Part shown: in pieces, positions 40,264-48,555 of the stretch
Layout of the letters: each line of letters begins with the position of its first letter
Position numbering within the stretch: the stretch's first letter is position 1
From: Rhodobacteraceae bacterium HLUCCO18
GTDB lineage: Bacteria > Pseudomonadota > Alphaproteobacteria > Rhodobacterales > Rhodobacteraceae
Length of the DNA: 64,000 nt
Assembly: GCA_001314805.1 (NCBI GenBank)
Contig: LJSY01000004.1
Location: forward strand, 53,375 to 117,374
Direction: 5' to 3'
The notes under the pieces: model-generated
What the model was told of the DNA's origin: nothing
Database searches by the model: none
What the model saw: only the letters and a program-made list of their open reading frames with translations
Translations under genes and position numbers: made by a program

Positions 40264-40782
40264 TCAGTTCACCACGAATTGCGTGACGAGCAGGTCCTGC
40301 ACCCGCCCGGGACCGGTGACGGTCTGGATGCGACGCAGCATCTGGGCACGGAGCACCGCGAGGCTTGTCGGATCGCTGAGCTCGGTCAGCTCGATGACGC
40401 GGAGATAACCGTTGAGGACGTCGAGGACGCGCGGAAGCAGGCGCGTGACTTCGGCCTCGTGGGTCGGAGGCACCTCGAGATAGGCCGTGAACATCAGGTG
40501 CCGCCCGGCAACCTCCGGTCCCAGCGTGATGATGACCGGATCGAGAGGGACGAAAACGGCGTCGGAAGGCGCCATTACCTGCGTCTCCGCGACGCCGGTG
40601 TCCTCCGCGGTCGGCGGCGCCTCGGGCGCCACCTCGGGCGCCAGGGGTCCGCTGGTGACGGTCCAGTAGCCGCCGCCGCCGGCAAGGAGCGCTAGGAACA
40701 GGCCCACGAGAAGCGGCAGCAGCATGCCGGCCTTCTTCTTCTTCTTCTTCTTGCCGTCCGTTTCCGTGTCCACGACCGCCAT
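40264..40782 (-). CDS. fliL: Flagellar basal-body protein FliL
   Basis: The 172-aa protein has a cytoplasmic stretch of seven consecutive lysines (all AAG codons), one transmembrane helix (GMLLPLLVGLFLALLAGGGGYW), and the periplasmic FliL domain (FVPLDPVIITLGPEVAGRHLMFTAYLEVPP, RVQDLLVTQFVVN). It is the first gene of a long overlapping minus-strand operon (fliL to the FliJ-like gene) and is divergent from fliF across a CtrA-like box. Confidence 0.93.
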   Translation of the reverse strand: MAVVDTETDGKKKKKKKAGMLLPLLVGLFLALLAGGGGYWTVTSGPLAPEVAPEAPPTAEDTGVAETQVMAPSDAVFVPLDPVIITLGPEVAGRHLMFTAYLEVPPTHEAEVTRLLPRVLDVLNGYLRVIELTELSDPTSLAVLRAQMLRRIQTVTGPGRVQDLLVTQFVVN

Positions 40783-40830
40783 GGTCTGCCCCGAACCGAT
40801 TACCTTCGCCCGGTTTTTACCCTGCCAGAC

Positions 40831-40845
40831 CTAACCGTTTGTTAA
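40831..40845. promoter_or_regulatory. CtrA-like box in the fliL/fliF divergent promoter
   Basis: The sequence CTAA-CCGTTTG-TTAA matches the CtrA consensus TTAA-N7-TTAA with one mismatch (reverse strand TTAA-CAAACGG-TTAG). It lies 49 bp upstream of the fliL start and 57 bp upstream of the fliF start, in the 119-bp intergenic region. CtrA control of early flagellar operons is established in Caulobacter and Rhodobacterales; binding here is inferred. Confidence 0.65.
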
Positions 40846-40901
40846 GCGCCCGTGCCCTATGACCTGTCGGTGCCAGAACGGCGGGCCAGAACGGCAGGAG
40901 C

Positions 40902-42566
40902 GTGAGGATCGCGGTGGAATCGCTGACGACGTATTGGAACAACCTCGACACGAGGGGTCGTGGTCTGCTGGTCGGCGGCGTGGCGGCGCTGGTGGTCGTA
41001 CTGGTGATTCTGAGCCGCGTCGCCACAGCGCCGAGTTTCGCACTGCTCTATTCCGGTCTTGAACCGGCTGCCGCGGGGGATGTGGTCGCGGCACTTGAGG
41101 CGCGGGGCGTGCCCTATCGGATTACAGGAACGGCGATCGAGGTCGACGCGGCACAACGCGATGCGCTGCGCATGTCGCTGGCCGGGGAGGGCCTTCCGGC
41201 CAATGGTCCGCAGGGGTACGAACTGCTGGATCACTTGTCCGGCTTCGGCACCACCTCCCAGATGTTCGACGCCGCCTACTGGCGCGCGAAGGAGGGGGAG
41301 CTGGCCCGGACGATCGTCGCCTCGCCGCGCATCCGTGCAGCCCGTGTTCACATCGCCAATCCGTCCGCCGACCCGTTTCAGCCCGATCGCGAGGTGACGG
41401 CATCGGTGGCGATCCGGCCTGCCGCCGCCGGTCTGGCGCCGGGACATGCGCAGGCGCTCCGATATCTCGTTGCCTCATCGGTGCCCGGGCTCGCATCGGA
41501 AAACGTCACGGTGATCGATGCGGATTCGGGGCGCGTTCTGGGCCCCGCGCAGGAACGATCATCCGGTGCCGATGCCTCGGGCCGCGCCCTCGAACTTCAG
41601 GAGAACGTGGAACGCCTACTCGCCGCGCGGGTGGGGCCCGGCAATGCGGTGGTCGAGGTCAGCGTCGAGCTCGACACGTCCCGGGAAACGATCGTCGAAC
41701 GCCGCATCGACCCCGAAAGCCGCGTCGTGGTCGCCACCGAGTCGGAGGCGCGCGACAATACGAGCCGTGATACGGCCAGCGGCGGCGTGACGGTCGCGTC
41801 CAACCTGCCCGACGGCGATGCCACCGGCGGGGACGGCGCGTCCTCCGCCCAATCCACCGAATCCCGCGAGACCGTCACTTTCGACATGTCCGAGACCCAG
41901 CGCGAAATCGCGCGGGAGCCCGGCACGATCCGGCGCGTCTCGGTGGCCGTCCTGCTCAACGGCGTCCCCGAACTCGACGAGGACGGGCAATTGCGGCTGG
42001 TCCCGCGCCCAGCGCCGGAGATCGAGGCGCTCGAGGCACTGGTCCGCTCCGCCGTCGGATTCGACGATGCCCGGGGCGACACGGTGACGGTTCAATCCAT
42101 GGCGTTCGACGAAGCGGCCATCGCTGACGTGACAGAGCCCGGCCTGCTCGAACGCCTTGATCTGGATCTCGGCCAACTCGCACGCACGATGGTTCTGGGC
42201 GTCGTCGCCCTTGTGATCGCCTTCGGCCTGGTGAGGCCCGCATTGCGATCCGCCGCCGAAGCGCGAGCGAGGCCGGATTTCGACCCCGCCTTCGGCCTCA
42301 TGTCCGAACCCGATGCGCCCTACCGCGCCGACACCCCTGACGAGGCGGGCGCCAACCCGATGGTGCCGGCCACGGTCGATTTCGATGCGATGCCGAACTT
42401 CCCGCAGGTCGCCCTGCCCGATCTCGATTCGACCTTCGGCACTGGCGAGATGTTCGAGGTGGACCCCGTCACCCGGCTCAAGCGCCTGATCGAGGAACGC
42501 GAGGAGGAAACGGTCGACATACTCCGCAGCTGGATGGAAGAAGACGAAGAGGACGTTTCAAGATGA
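40902..42566 (+). CDS. fliF: Flagellar MS-ring protein FliF
   Basis: The 554-aa protein has two transmembrane helices (about residues 24-44 and 425-445) flanking the periplasmic ring-building domains, including the typical start of the RBM (PSFALLYSGLEPAAAGDVVAALEARGVPYRI) and AARVHIANPSADPFQPDREVTASV. The acidic C-terminus (RLIEEREEETVDILRSWMEEDEED) is the FliG-binding tail. Start codon is GTG at 40902 or, with a better GAGGA ribosome-binding site, GTG at 40914. First gene of the operon fliF-fliH-fliN-fliP. Confidence 0.95.
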   Translation: MRIAVESLTTYWNNLDTRGRGLLVGGVAALVVVLVILSRVATAPSFALLYSGLEPAAAGDVVAALEARGVPYRITGTAIEVDAAQRDALRMSLAGEGLPANGPQGYELLDHLSGFGTTSQMFDAAYWRAKEGELARTIVASPRIRAARVHIANPSADPFQPDREVTASVAIRPAAAGLAPGHAQALRYLVASSVPGLASENVTVIDADSGRVLGPAQERSSGADASGRALELQENVERLLAARVGPGNAVVEVSVELDTSRETIVERRIDPESRVVVATESEARDNTSRDTASGGVTVASNLPDGDATGGDGASSAQSTESRETVTFDMSETQREIAREPGTIRRVSVAVLLNGVPELDEDGQLRLVPRPAPEIEALEALVRSAVGFDDARGDTVTVQSMAFDEAAIADVTEPGLLERLDLDLGQLARTMVLGVVALVIAFGLVRPALRSAAEARARPDFDPAFGLMSEPDAPYRADTPDEAGANPMVPATVDFDAMPNFPQVALPDLDSTFGTGEMFEVDPVTRLKRLIEEREEETVDILRSWMEEDEEDVSR

Positions 42567-43237
42567 TGCGCGCGCTGATCCTCGAGGATTTCGCCCAGCC
42601 CGAAACCGGCCCGACTCCCGGCCCGGCCCCTCATTTCGCGGTGCCGGATGCGCCGCCTCCCGAAGGTGTCCAGCAGGAGGCCGAGACGGTCGGTCTCGAC
42701 GCGTTCGATCAGGGCTATCGCAGCGGCTGGGACGATTGCATCGCCAACGAAACGGAAGAGCGGCGCAGGATCGGCGCCGACCTCGGCGCGGCCCTGTCCG
42801 AGATCGCGCTCACCGCCGAGACCGTGCGGAGGGAGCTTCTTGCGTCCATCGCGCCCGTTCTCGAGGGAATCGCCGGGCAGCTGCTTCCGCGGATGGCCGC
42901 GGAGGCCGTGGCGCCGATCCTCGTGGAGGAAATCCGGACCATCGTGGCCGGACAGGACCCCCTGGGGCTCAAGGTTCTGGCGTCGCCCCAGAAGTGCACC
43001 TCCATCGAGGCGCTCATCGAGGCCTCGACCGAGCTTGCCGTCACGGTGGTGCCGGAACCCGCATATGCCGAGGGGCAGGTTTCGATCCGCTTCGCTGACC
43101 AGCGTCGCGACATCGACCTGTCCGAAGCGGCCGCACGCATGGCGGAGCTCATCCGGGCCTTCGCGGCCGGCACGGACACGGCCAAGCCGCAGTTCGGTTC
43201 GGTCCCGCACCACGCCGACAGGGGAGTTGCAAGATGA
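42563..43237 (+). CDS. fliH: Flagellar export ATPase regulator FliH
   Basis: The 224-aa protein overlaps the fliF stop and precedes fliN. It has an acidic/Pro-rich N-terminus, a predicted coiled coil (TEERRRIGADLGAALSEIALTAETVRRELLASIAP) and a C-terminal segment (TELAVTVVPEPAYAEGQVSIRFADQRRDIDLSEAAARMAELI) like FliH/SctL. FliH binds and inhibits FliI and links it to the C-ring. The family is weakly conserved so the call rests mainly on position and layout. Confidence 0.75.
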   Translation: MMRALILEDFAQPETGPTPGPAPHFAVPDAPPPEGVQQEAETVGLDAFDQGYRSGWDDCIANETEERRRIGADLGAALSEIALTAETVRRELLASIAPVLEGIAGQLLPRMAAEAVAPILVEEIRTIVAGQDPLGLKVLASPQKCTSIEALIEASTELAVTVVPEPAYAEGQVSIRFADQRRDIDLSEAAARMAELIRAFAAGTDTAKPQFGSVPHHADRGVAR

Positions 43238-43524
43238 CCGATGGTTCCGACACGTTCTCCGCGCCCCGGTCCGCCGCTCTGCAAGGGCTGCCGATCGAGA
43301 TCCGCGTCTGCGTCGGGCACGCGCGCCCGAAGCTGGGCGACATGCTGGCGATGCAGCCCGACGGGATTCTGCCGCTGGACAGCCGGATCGATGACATGGT
43401 TCAACTCTTCGTCGGCGAACGTATGATCGCGAAGGGTGAACTCGTCGAACTCGACGGCGACCAGGCCGGTCGCCTCGCCGTGCGCATCGTCGAGCTGGCC
43501 GGACGCGCCGATGACACGCCCTAG
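43234..43524 (+). CDS. fliN: Flagellar switch protein FliN
   Basis: The 96-aa protein is essentially one SpoA (surface presentation of antigens) domain: LPIEIRVCVGHARPKLGDMLAMQPDGILPLDSRIDDMVQLFVGERMIAKGELVEL. FliN forms the base of the C-ring with FliM (not in the window). It overlaps fliH by ATGA and fliP by 14 bp. Confidence 0.92.
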   Translation: MTDGSDTFSAPRSAALQGLPIEIRVCVGHARPKLGDMLAMQPDGILPLDSRIDDMVQLFVGERMIAKGELVELDGDQAGRLAVRIVELAGRADDTP

Positions 43525-44257
43525 ACCCCATGCCGGGGGTGCGGCAGCGTTCGCCTTCGGGCTCTGCGCGCTTGTCGCCATCGTGGGGTCCGGTCCGGCC
43601 ATGGCGCAGGAGCTGACCCTTGACCTGGGCGACGACAGCCTGAGCGGTCGCGCCATACAGCTGATCGCGCTGATCACTGTTCTGAGTCTCGCACCCGGGC
43701 TTGCGGTGATGATCACCTGCTTCCCTTTCGTCGTGACCGTGCTGTCGATCCTGCGACAGGCGCTGGGTCTGCAGCAGGCGCCGCCCAACATGCTGATTGT
43801 CAGCCTTGCGATGTTCCTGACCTACTTCGTCATGGCGCCGGTTTTCGCGGCTGCCTACGAGGCCGGGATCGCGCCCCTGATCAGCGGCGCATTGACCCCG
43901 GAGGAGGCGATACCGGCAGCCTACGCGCCGTTCCGGGACTTCATGACAAACAGGGTGGATCCCGACACCCTGCGCAGCCTGGCCGAGCTTCGCGGAGTGG
44001 CGCCGGGCGCCACGCCGGATGCGTCGATCCTCATTCCGGCCTTCATGCTCAGCGAGGTGGAGCGCGCCTTTCAGATCGGCTTCCTGATCTTTCTGCCCTT
44101 TCTCGTGATCGATCTCGTCGTCGCGGCCGTCCTGATGTCGATGGGCATGATGATGGTGCCGCCGGCGATCGTGTCGCTCCCGTTCAAGCTCGCCTTCTTC
44201 GTGGTCGCCGATGGTTGGGTGCTGATCACCGGCGCGCTCGTACGGAGCTATTTCTGA
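43511..44257 (+). CDS. fliP: Flagellar export gate protein FliP
   Basis: The 248-aa protein has a cleavable signal peptide (hydrophobic residues about 13-31, AMAQE), then the FliP signatures MITCFPFVVTVLSILRQALGLQQAPPN and LPFLVIDLVVAAVLMSMGMMMVPP. The ATG at 43511 lies inside the fliN end; the upstream frame is FliN out of phase. It is the core of the type III export gate with FliQ and FliR. Confidence 0.96.
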   Translation: MTRPRPHAGGAAAFAFGLCALVAIVGSGPAMAQELTLDLGDDSLSGRAIQLIALITVLSLAPGLAVMITCFPFVVTVLSILRQALGLQQAPPNMLIVSLAMFLTYFVMAPVFAAAYEAGIAPLISGALTPEEAIPAAYAPFRDFMTNRVDPDTLRSLAELRGVAPGATPDASILIPAFMLSEVERAFQIGFLIFLPFLVIDLVVAAVLMSMGMMMVPPAIVSLPFKLAFFVVADGWVLITGALVRSYF

Positions 44258-44291
44258 ACAATCCGATTCCCCTATCGATACCGGAGGTCCC

Positions 44292-44771
44292 ATGGCACAG
44301 AGAACCCAGAACGCGGAACGCCAGACCGGCCCTGCGACGCGGAGGGCCGAAAAGCTCTCGGCGCTCTCGGCGCTGCTCGGGCCGGAGGCCATGGACCGGT
44401 TGCGGCGGCGCGACGCGGGGTTCCGCGAGCCCGCTGTGGCGCTGTCCTCGACCAGCGAAGAGCGTGTGGCGTGGCAGCGAAATCGCCTGATCGAGCGGCT
44501 CCGTGGCCAGTGGTCGGCCGAAGCGGGTACGGTCGAGGCGCGCGGCGGTGCCGCCACGGCTGTGGGCACGCGACGCGCCGGCCCTGAAGCTCCGGTCAGT
44601 GTCGATACGCGCATCGCCGCCGCGGTGGACCTCGCGACGCTGGCCGACGAACATCCGGCCGTTATCGTGCGCGTGCTGGAGAAGATGGACCGGGAAGAGC
44701 GCATCGCCGTTCTGCGGTGCCTCCCCGGACCGACGGCGCGAGCGGTGATCCATCGGTTGCGATCCCGCTGA
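44292..44771 (+). CDS. Small FliG-like helical-repeat protein
   Basis: The 159-aa protein is the last gene of the fliF operon (34 bp after fliP, with a strong GGAGG). Its C-terminus LADEHPAVIVRVLEKMDREERIAVLRCLPGPTARAVIHRL resembles one armadillo-like unit of the FliG middle domain (EHPQ-type helix, then SLPEE-type helix). The N-terminal ~110 residues are Ala/Arg/Glu-rich with no recognised domain. A full-length FliG is not seen in the window. It may be a FliG_M-derived accessory at the motor; function unknown. Confidence 0.5.
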   Translation: MAQRTQNAERQTGPATRRAEKLSALSALLGPEAMDRLRRRDAGFREPAVALSSTSEERVAWQRNRLIERLRGQWSAEAGTVEARGGAATAVGTRRAGPEAPVSVDTRIAAAVDLATLADEHPAVIVRVLEKMDREERIAVLRCLPGPTARAVIHRLRSR

Positions 44772-44861
44772 GCCGTCGGGGCGCAGCTCGTTTGGTCGGT
44801 GCCGGGACGGCGATGCTCGCCTGACCACCCATGTTTCCGTCACAAGGGGGGACGCGGTTTT

Positions 44862-44880
44862 CGCGCCCCGCCGGGGCGCG
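44862..44880. terminator. GC hairpin in the convergent gap behind fliP/flgI operons
   Basis: CGCGCCCC-GCC-GGGGCGCG forms an 8-bp stem with a 3-nt loop between the convergent ends of the fliF and flgE operons. A T-run precedes it on the plus strand (A-run on the minus strand) but no T-run follows on either, so it may pause RNA polymerase rather than terminate efficiently. Confidence 0.4.
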
Positions 44881-44954
44881 CGCGCCGCAATCGCTCCGTC
44901 AGCTCCTGGACGATAGCGGTTCCGGTGCGCCGTGCATGCCACGTCCGCCAAGGT

Positions 44955-46058
44955 TCAGCGAACGATGAACTCCGCATGGAGCGCGCCGGCCGCGTTGATG
45001 CTGGCAAGGATGTCGATCATGTCGCGCGGCGACACGCCAAGCGCGTTGAGCCCGGAGACCACTTCCGACAGGGAGGTGCCGCTCGGGATCTCCGCCAGCC
45101 GTGGGCCATCCTCCTCCTCGATCTCGGCGGCGGTGCGCGGGACGATCACCGTTTCGCCCTCGGCGAAGGGGTTCGGCTGGACGGCGACGGGCCGCTCCTC
45201 GATCCGAAGCGTCAGGTTGCCCTGCGACACGGCAACCCGGCTGATTCGGACATCGGCGCCCATCACGATCGTCCCCGACCGTTGATCGACGACGACACGT
45301 GCGCGGCGCTCCGGTTGAACCATGATGTTTTCCACGCGGGTCAGCGCATGGGCGGGCGAGGGGGCGCCTGTGGATGCAATGTCAAGCAGCACCGTTCCGG
45401 CATCGAGCATCACCGCGACGCGGCGCTCGAACGCACCGTTGATGGCGGCTTCGATCCGGGCGGCCGTGGTGAAATCCGCGTTCTTCAGTGCGAGGCGCAC
45501 CTCCCTGAGGCTGCCGAAATCGAAGGCGACCTCGCGTTCGATGCGCGCGCCGCCGGGGATCACGCCGGCGGTCGGCACGCCCTGCACCACGGTCGCGCCA
45601 TCGCCCTCGACCGACGCGCCCCCCGCAATGATCGCACCTTGCGCGACCGCATAGATCTCTCCGTCCGCGGCGGTGAGCGGGGTCATGACGAGCGTTCCGC
45701 CCAGCAGGCTGTCGGCGTCCCCGATGGCGGAGACGGTGAGGTCGATCTGCCCCCCTTGCCGCGCGAAAGGCGGCAGGACGGCCGTCACGATGACCGCGGC
45801 CACGTTCTCTGGGCGAAATTGCTCACCCGTGACGTTCACGCCGAGCCTTTCGAGGATGTTGACCATGATTTCCTCGGTGAACGGCGCGTTACGCAGCCCG
45901 TCCCCGGTGCCGTTCAGGCCGACGACCAGGCCGTAGCCCACCAGGTCGTTGCCCCGTACCCCGTCGAATTCGACGAGATCCTTGATCCGGATCGGTGTGG
46001 CCCAGCCGGCGCCGGCCGAGAGCAGCAGACATATCGTCAGAAGGACGCTCCGGATCAT
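44955..46058 (-). CDS. flgI: Flagellar P-ring protein FlgI
   Basis: The 367-aa periplasmic P-ring protein has a signal peptide (MIRSVLLTICLLLSAGAGWA) and the family sequences RIKDLVEFDGVRGNDLVGYGLVVGLNGTGD near the N-terminus, plus VPRTAAEIEE and TSLSEVVSGLNALGVSPRDMIDILQ-like C-terminal segment. It is the last gene of flgE-flgK-flgL-flgI, overlapping flgL by ATGA. Confidence 0.95.
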   Translation of the reverse strand: MIRSVLLTICLLLSAGAGWATPIRIKDLVEFDGVRGNDLVGYGLVVGLNGTGDGLRNAPFTEEIMVNILERLGVNVTGEQFRPENVAAVIVTAVLPPFARQGGQIDLTVSAIGDADSLLGGTLVMTPLTAADGEIYAVAQGAIIAGGASVEGDGATVVQGVPTAGVIPGGARIEREVAFDFGSLREVRLALKNADFTTAARIEAAINGAFERRVAVMLDAGTVLLDIASTGAPSPAHALTRVENIMVQPERRARVVVDQRSGTIVMGADVRISRVAVSQGNLTLRIEERPVAVQPNPFAEGETVIVPRTAAEIEEEDGPRLAEIPSGTSLSEVVSGLNALGVSPRDMIDILASINAAGALHAEFIVR

Positions 46059-47065
46059 CGCAGGTAGGTCGTCAGGCTGAGGTCAGACAGCCGGGCGGTG
46101 AGCACATACATGCTCTCGAGCTGCCGCCTGACGGTCTCGAGGTCGGTGGCGACCTCGAACGGGTCGGCATCCGTCAGCCGGGCCTCTTCCAGTTGGAGGC
46201 CGGTGCGTGTCGCCTCCACGCGCACCTTCGCATCCTCGATCCGTCCCTCCGCAACGCCGAGGCGCGCGCGGATATCCACAAGACCCGCTTCGCCGTTCAT
46301 CATGCGCTCCGCCGCGGCGCGGGCCAGGTCCGCCTGCGCGCCTTCCGTGGGCGGCAGGCTGCCTTCGGCGGCGAGCGCGGCCATGGCGAGACCCGCCAGC
46401 GCCGTGCGAATTCCGGTCTCGGCAGCGCTGATCCCGTGTCTCGTGCGTTGCCCTTCGCCCAGATAGACGGTCGCGCCGTCGGGATCGCCTCCGAGGTAGC
46501 CGGTCGTTTCGAACCCGCCACCGGGGTCCTGGAACCAGGTATCGATTTCGGCGATGGCGGTGGCGGCGTCCGGCGCGGCGGAGGCGATCGGGCGCAGCGC
46601 ATCGAGGATCGTCGCCGCATCGGCGAGCGCCGGTCGATCCGGCGCGCTGCCGGCAAAGAGCGATTGACCACCCAGCCGGGTGTTCATGGTCGCGACCGCG
46701 GCCTCGAGCCGGTCCGGCGCGTCCGCGAGGCGCCGCGACAATTCGCTGGAGCGTCCGTTGCTGACGACGGCAAGCAGTTCGGGACCGGCATTGTCCAGTT
46801 CCGCCGCGAGGCGATCGAGCGCGGACTGTCGTGCCCCGGCCGCGACGGCGGCGTTCGACAGCCCCAACAGGAAGCTTTCGTTCAGACGCAGACCGCGCCG
46901 CACGTCCGACAGGGCCGTGAAATCGCCAGCCACCGCGAGGCCGATATCTTCCCTGCGGCCGCTGCCGAGTTCCGAGGAGAGGCGCTGCAGCTCGGTCTTC
47001 AGCCGTGCCACGTCCTGCCCGAATGCGGAGAAGCGGGCGGCGTCGCCGGATGTCACATAACTCAT
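46055..47065 (-). CDS. flgL: Flagellar hook-filament junction protein FlgL
   Basis: The 336-aa protein has flagellin-like ends: N-terminal helix VARLKTELQRLSSELGSGRREDIGLAVAGDFTALSDVRRGLRL and C-terminal ATDLETVRRQLESMYVLTARLSDLSLTTYLR. It joins hook to filament with FlgK. Coupled by ATGA to flgK upstream and flgI downstream. Confidence 0.9.
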   Translation of the reverse strand: MSYVTSGDAARFSAFGQDVARLKTELQRLSSELGSGRREDIGLAVAGDFTALSDVRRGLRLNESFLLGLSNAAVAAGARQSALDRLAAELDNAGPELLAVVSNGRSSELSRRLADAPDRLEAAVATMNTRLGGQSLFAGSAPDRPALADAATILDALRPIASAAPDAATAIAEIDTWFQDPGGGFETTGYLGGDPDGATVYLGEGQRTRHGISAAETGIRTALAGLAMAALAAEGSLPPTEGAQADLARAAAERMMNGEAGLVDIRARLGVAEGRIEDAKVRVEATRTGLQLEEARLTDADPFEVATDLETVRRQLESMYVLTARLSDLSLTTYLR

Positions 47066-48525
47066 CTGGTCATCCTCATGAGTTCGTCGAGCATGGCTTC
47101 GGCAGCCTGAACCACGCGGGCGTTGGCGGCGTACATCTGCTCGATCCGGATCAGGTTCTGCATCTCGGCATCCGTATCGACCCCGCGCGACAGTTCCTGC
47201 TGTCGAAGAGCGGACTGGACCGAGGCGGCATTGGCTTCGCGCGCGTCCGCGCCTTGGCGCGCAAGGCCAATGCCCGAGATCTGGTGCGACACCAGATCCG
47301 CCATGCTTCGCGCCGATGCGGTGAAGCTGTCGGACGAGGTGATCCGGGTGTCGGACAGAATGTCGATCTGGGCTGCGAGGAAGGTGGCGTCTCCCGTGGC
47401 GCCCTCCACGACCGCGCCGAGCCCGTCACGCAGGCGCCAAACGGCGCCGCCCTCTTCGGGCCGTACGGCTGCATTCACGGCGAGGCGCGCCGCGAGCCCC
47501 TGTTCCAGCGCCGGATCGCTGCGGGCGCCGGCATCGGTGAACAACCCGGCCGCCGCCGGTGGAAGCGTTGCATCGAGGCCCGCCGTTTCGAAGCGCTCGA
47601 CCAGGTCCCTCGCGATACCGTCAAGGCGGGCCTGCGCAGCTGGTGCCCAGTCGTCGCGCTGGGCGAAGTGGGCGGCAAGCCCCCCACCGCCGAGCGGGCC
47701 GGCGGATGTGTCCAATGCCATGTCGCGACCGTCGATGCGAATTCCCGAAAGGATGGAGGCGCCGAAAAGCATCGTGGCATCAATGGCCGGTGTCGTGCTG
47801 AATTCGAGGACGGCGGCGGCGCGGTCGACGAGAATCTCGCCGCCCTTGCTGAAGACCTGGAGCGTCCCGGCCGCGTCGCGTCGTGTTTCGACCGGGATCT
47901 GCGTGGCGAGCCGGTCCACGAGGCGGGTCTGTGCATCAAGGAGCGCGGACAGGTCCCCTGAACGGTCCGGGATCGCGCGGATCCTGGCGTTGAGATCGGC
48001 GATGCCGGCGAGGCTCTGGTTGATTTCCGTCACGGCTTCGCCGATGGCGGCGTCGGCAGTTTCCCGCGTCTTCTGGATGCCGTTCGAAATGTCTCCGAAG
48101 GCTCGCGCCAGGCCATCGGCCGCATCCACGGCAGCCGTAAGCCGGATTTGGTCGTAGGGGGCGTTCGCGGAGTCGATCAGCCTTGCCTCGAACTCGGCGA
48201 GGCGCGCGGACAGGCTGGCATCATCGACCGGAAGACCGATCAAATCCTCCACCGATCGCAGGAACGCGGCTTCTCCGGCCGCCCCGGCGAGGGCCGCATC
48301 CGCACCGCGCCGCTGCCCCGTCAGAACCGGGTCGCTGTCTCGCAGCACACCTAGAACCTGCGCGCCCGATCCGTCACGGGCGCCCATGCGCGCACCGATA
48401 TCCAGACTGCGAACGCCATAGCCCTCGGTCATCGCATTGGCGATATTGGAAGAGACCACATCGGCCGAGCGTGACGACACGGTCAGGCCCGACAGGGCGT
48501 TGTTCAGGGCGGAGGAGATGCTCAC
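47062..48525 (-). CDS. flgK: Flagellar hook-associated protein FlgK
   Basis: The 487-aa protein has the axial N-terminal motif SALNNALSGLTVSSRSADVVSSNIANAMTEGYGVRSLD and C-terminal GVDTDAEMQNLIRIEQMYAANARVVQAAEAMLDELMRMTR. It is the first hook-filament junction protein. The start codon is GTG at 48525. Confidence 0.93.
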   Translation of the reverse strand: MSISSALNNALSGLTVSSRSADVVSSNIANAMTEGYGVRSLDIGARMGARDGSGAQVLGVLRDSDPVLTGQRRGADAALAGAAGEAAFLRSVEDLIGLPVDDASLSARLAEFEARLIDSANAPYDQIRLTAAVDAADGLARAFGDISNGIQKTRETADAAIGEAVTEINQSLAGIADLNARIRAIPDRSGDLSALLDAQTRLVDRLATQIPVETRRDAAGTLQVFSKGGEILVDRAAAVLEFSTTPAIDATMLFGASILSGIRIDGRDMALDTSAGPLGGGGLAAHFAQRDDWAPAAQARLDGIARDLVERFETAGLDATLPPAAAGLFTDAGARSDPALEQGLAARLAVNAAVRPEEGGAVWRLRDGLGAVVEGATGDATFLAAQIDILSDTRITSSDSFTASARSMADLVSHQISGIGLARQGADAREANAASVQSALRQQELSRGVDTDAEMQNLIRIEQMYAANARVVQAAEAMLDELMRMTR

Positions 48526-48555
48526 GGGCTGGTTTCCCTGATCCGGCGATCAGCC

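Noticed and set aside
42320-44704. 794-aa minus-strand open frame opposite the fliF operon
   Set aside because: Antisense of fliF, fliH, fliN and fliP, which are clear on the plus strand.
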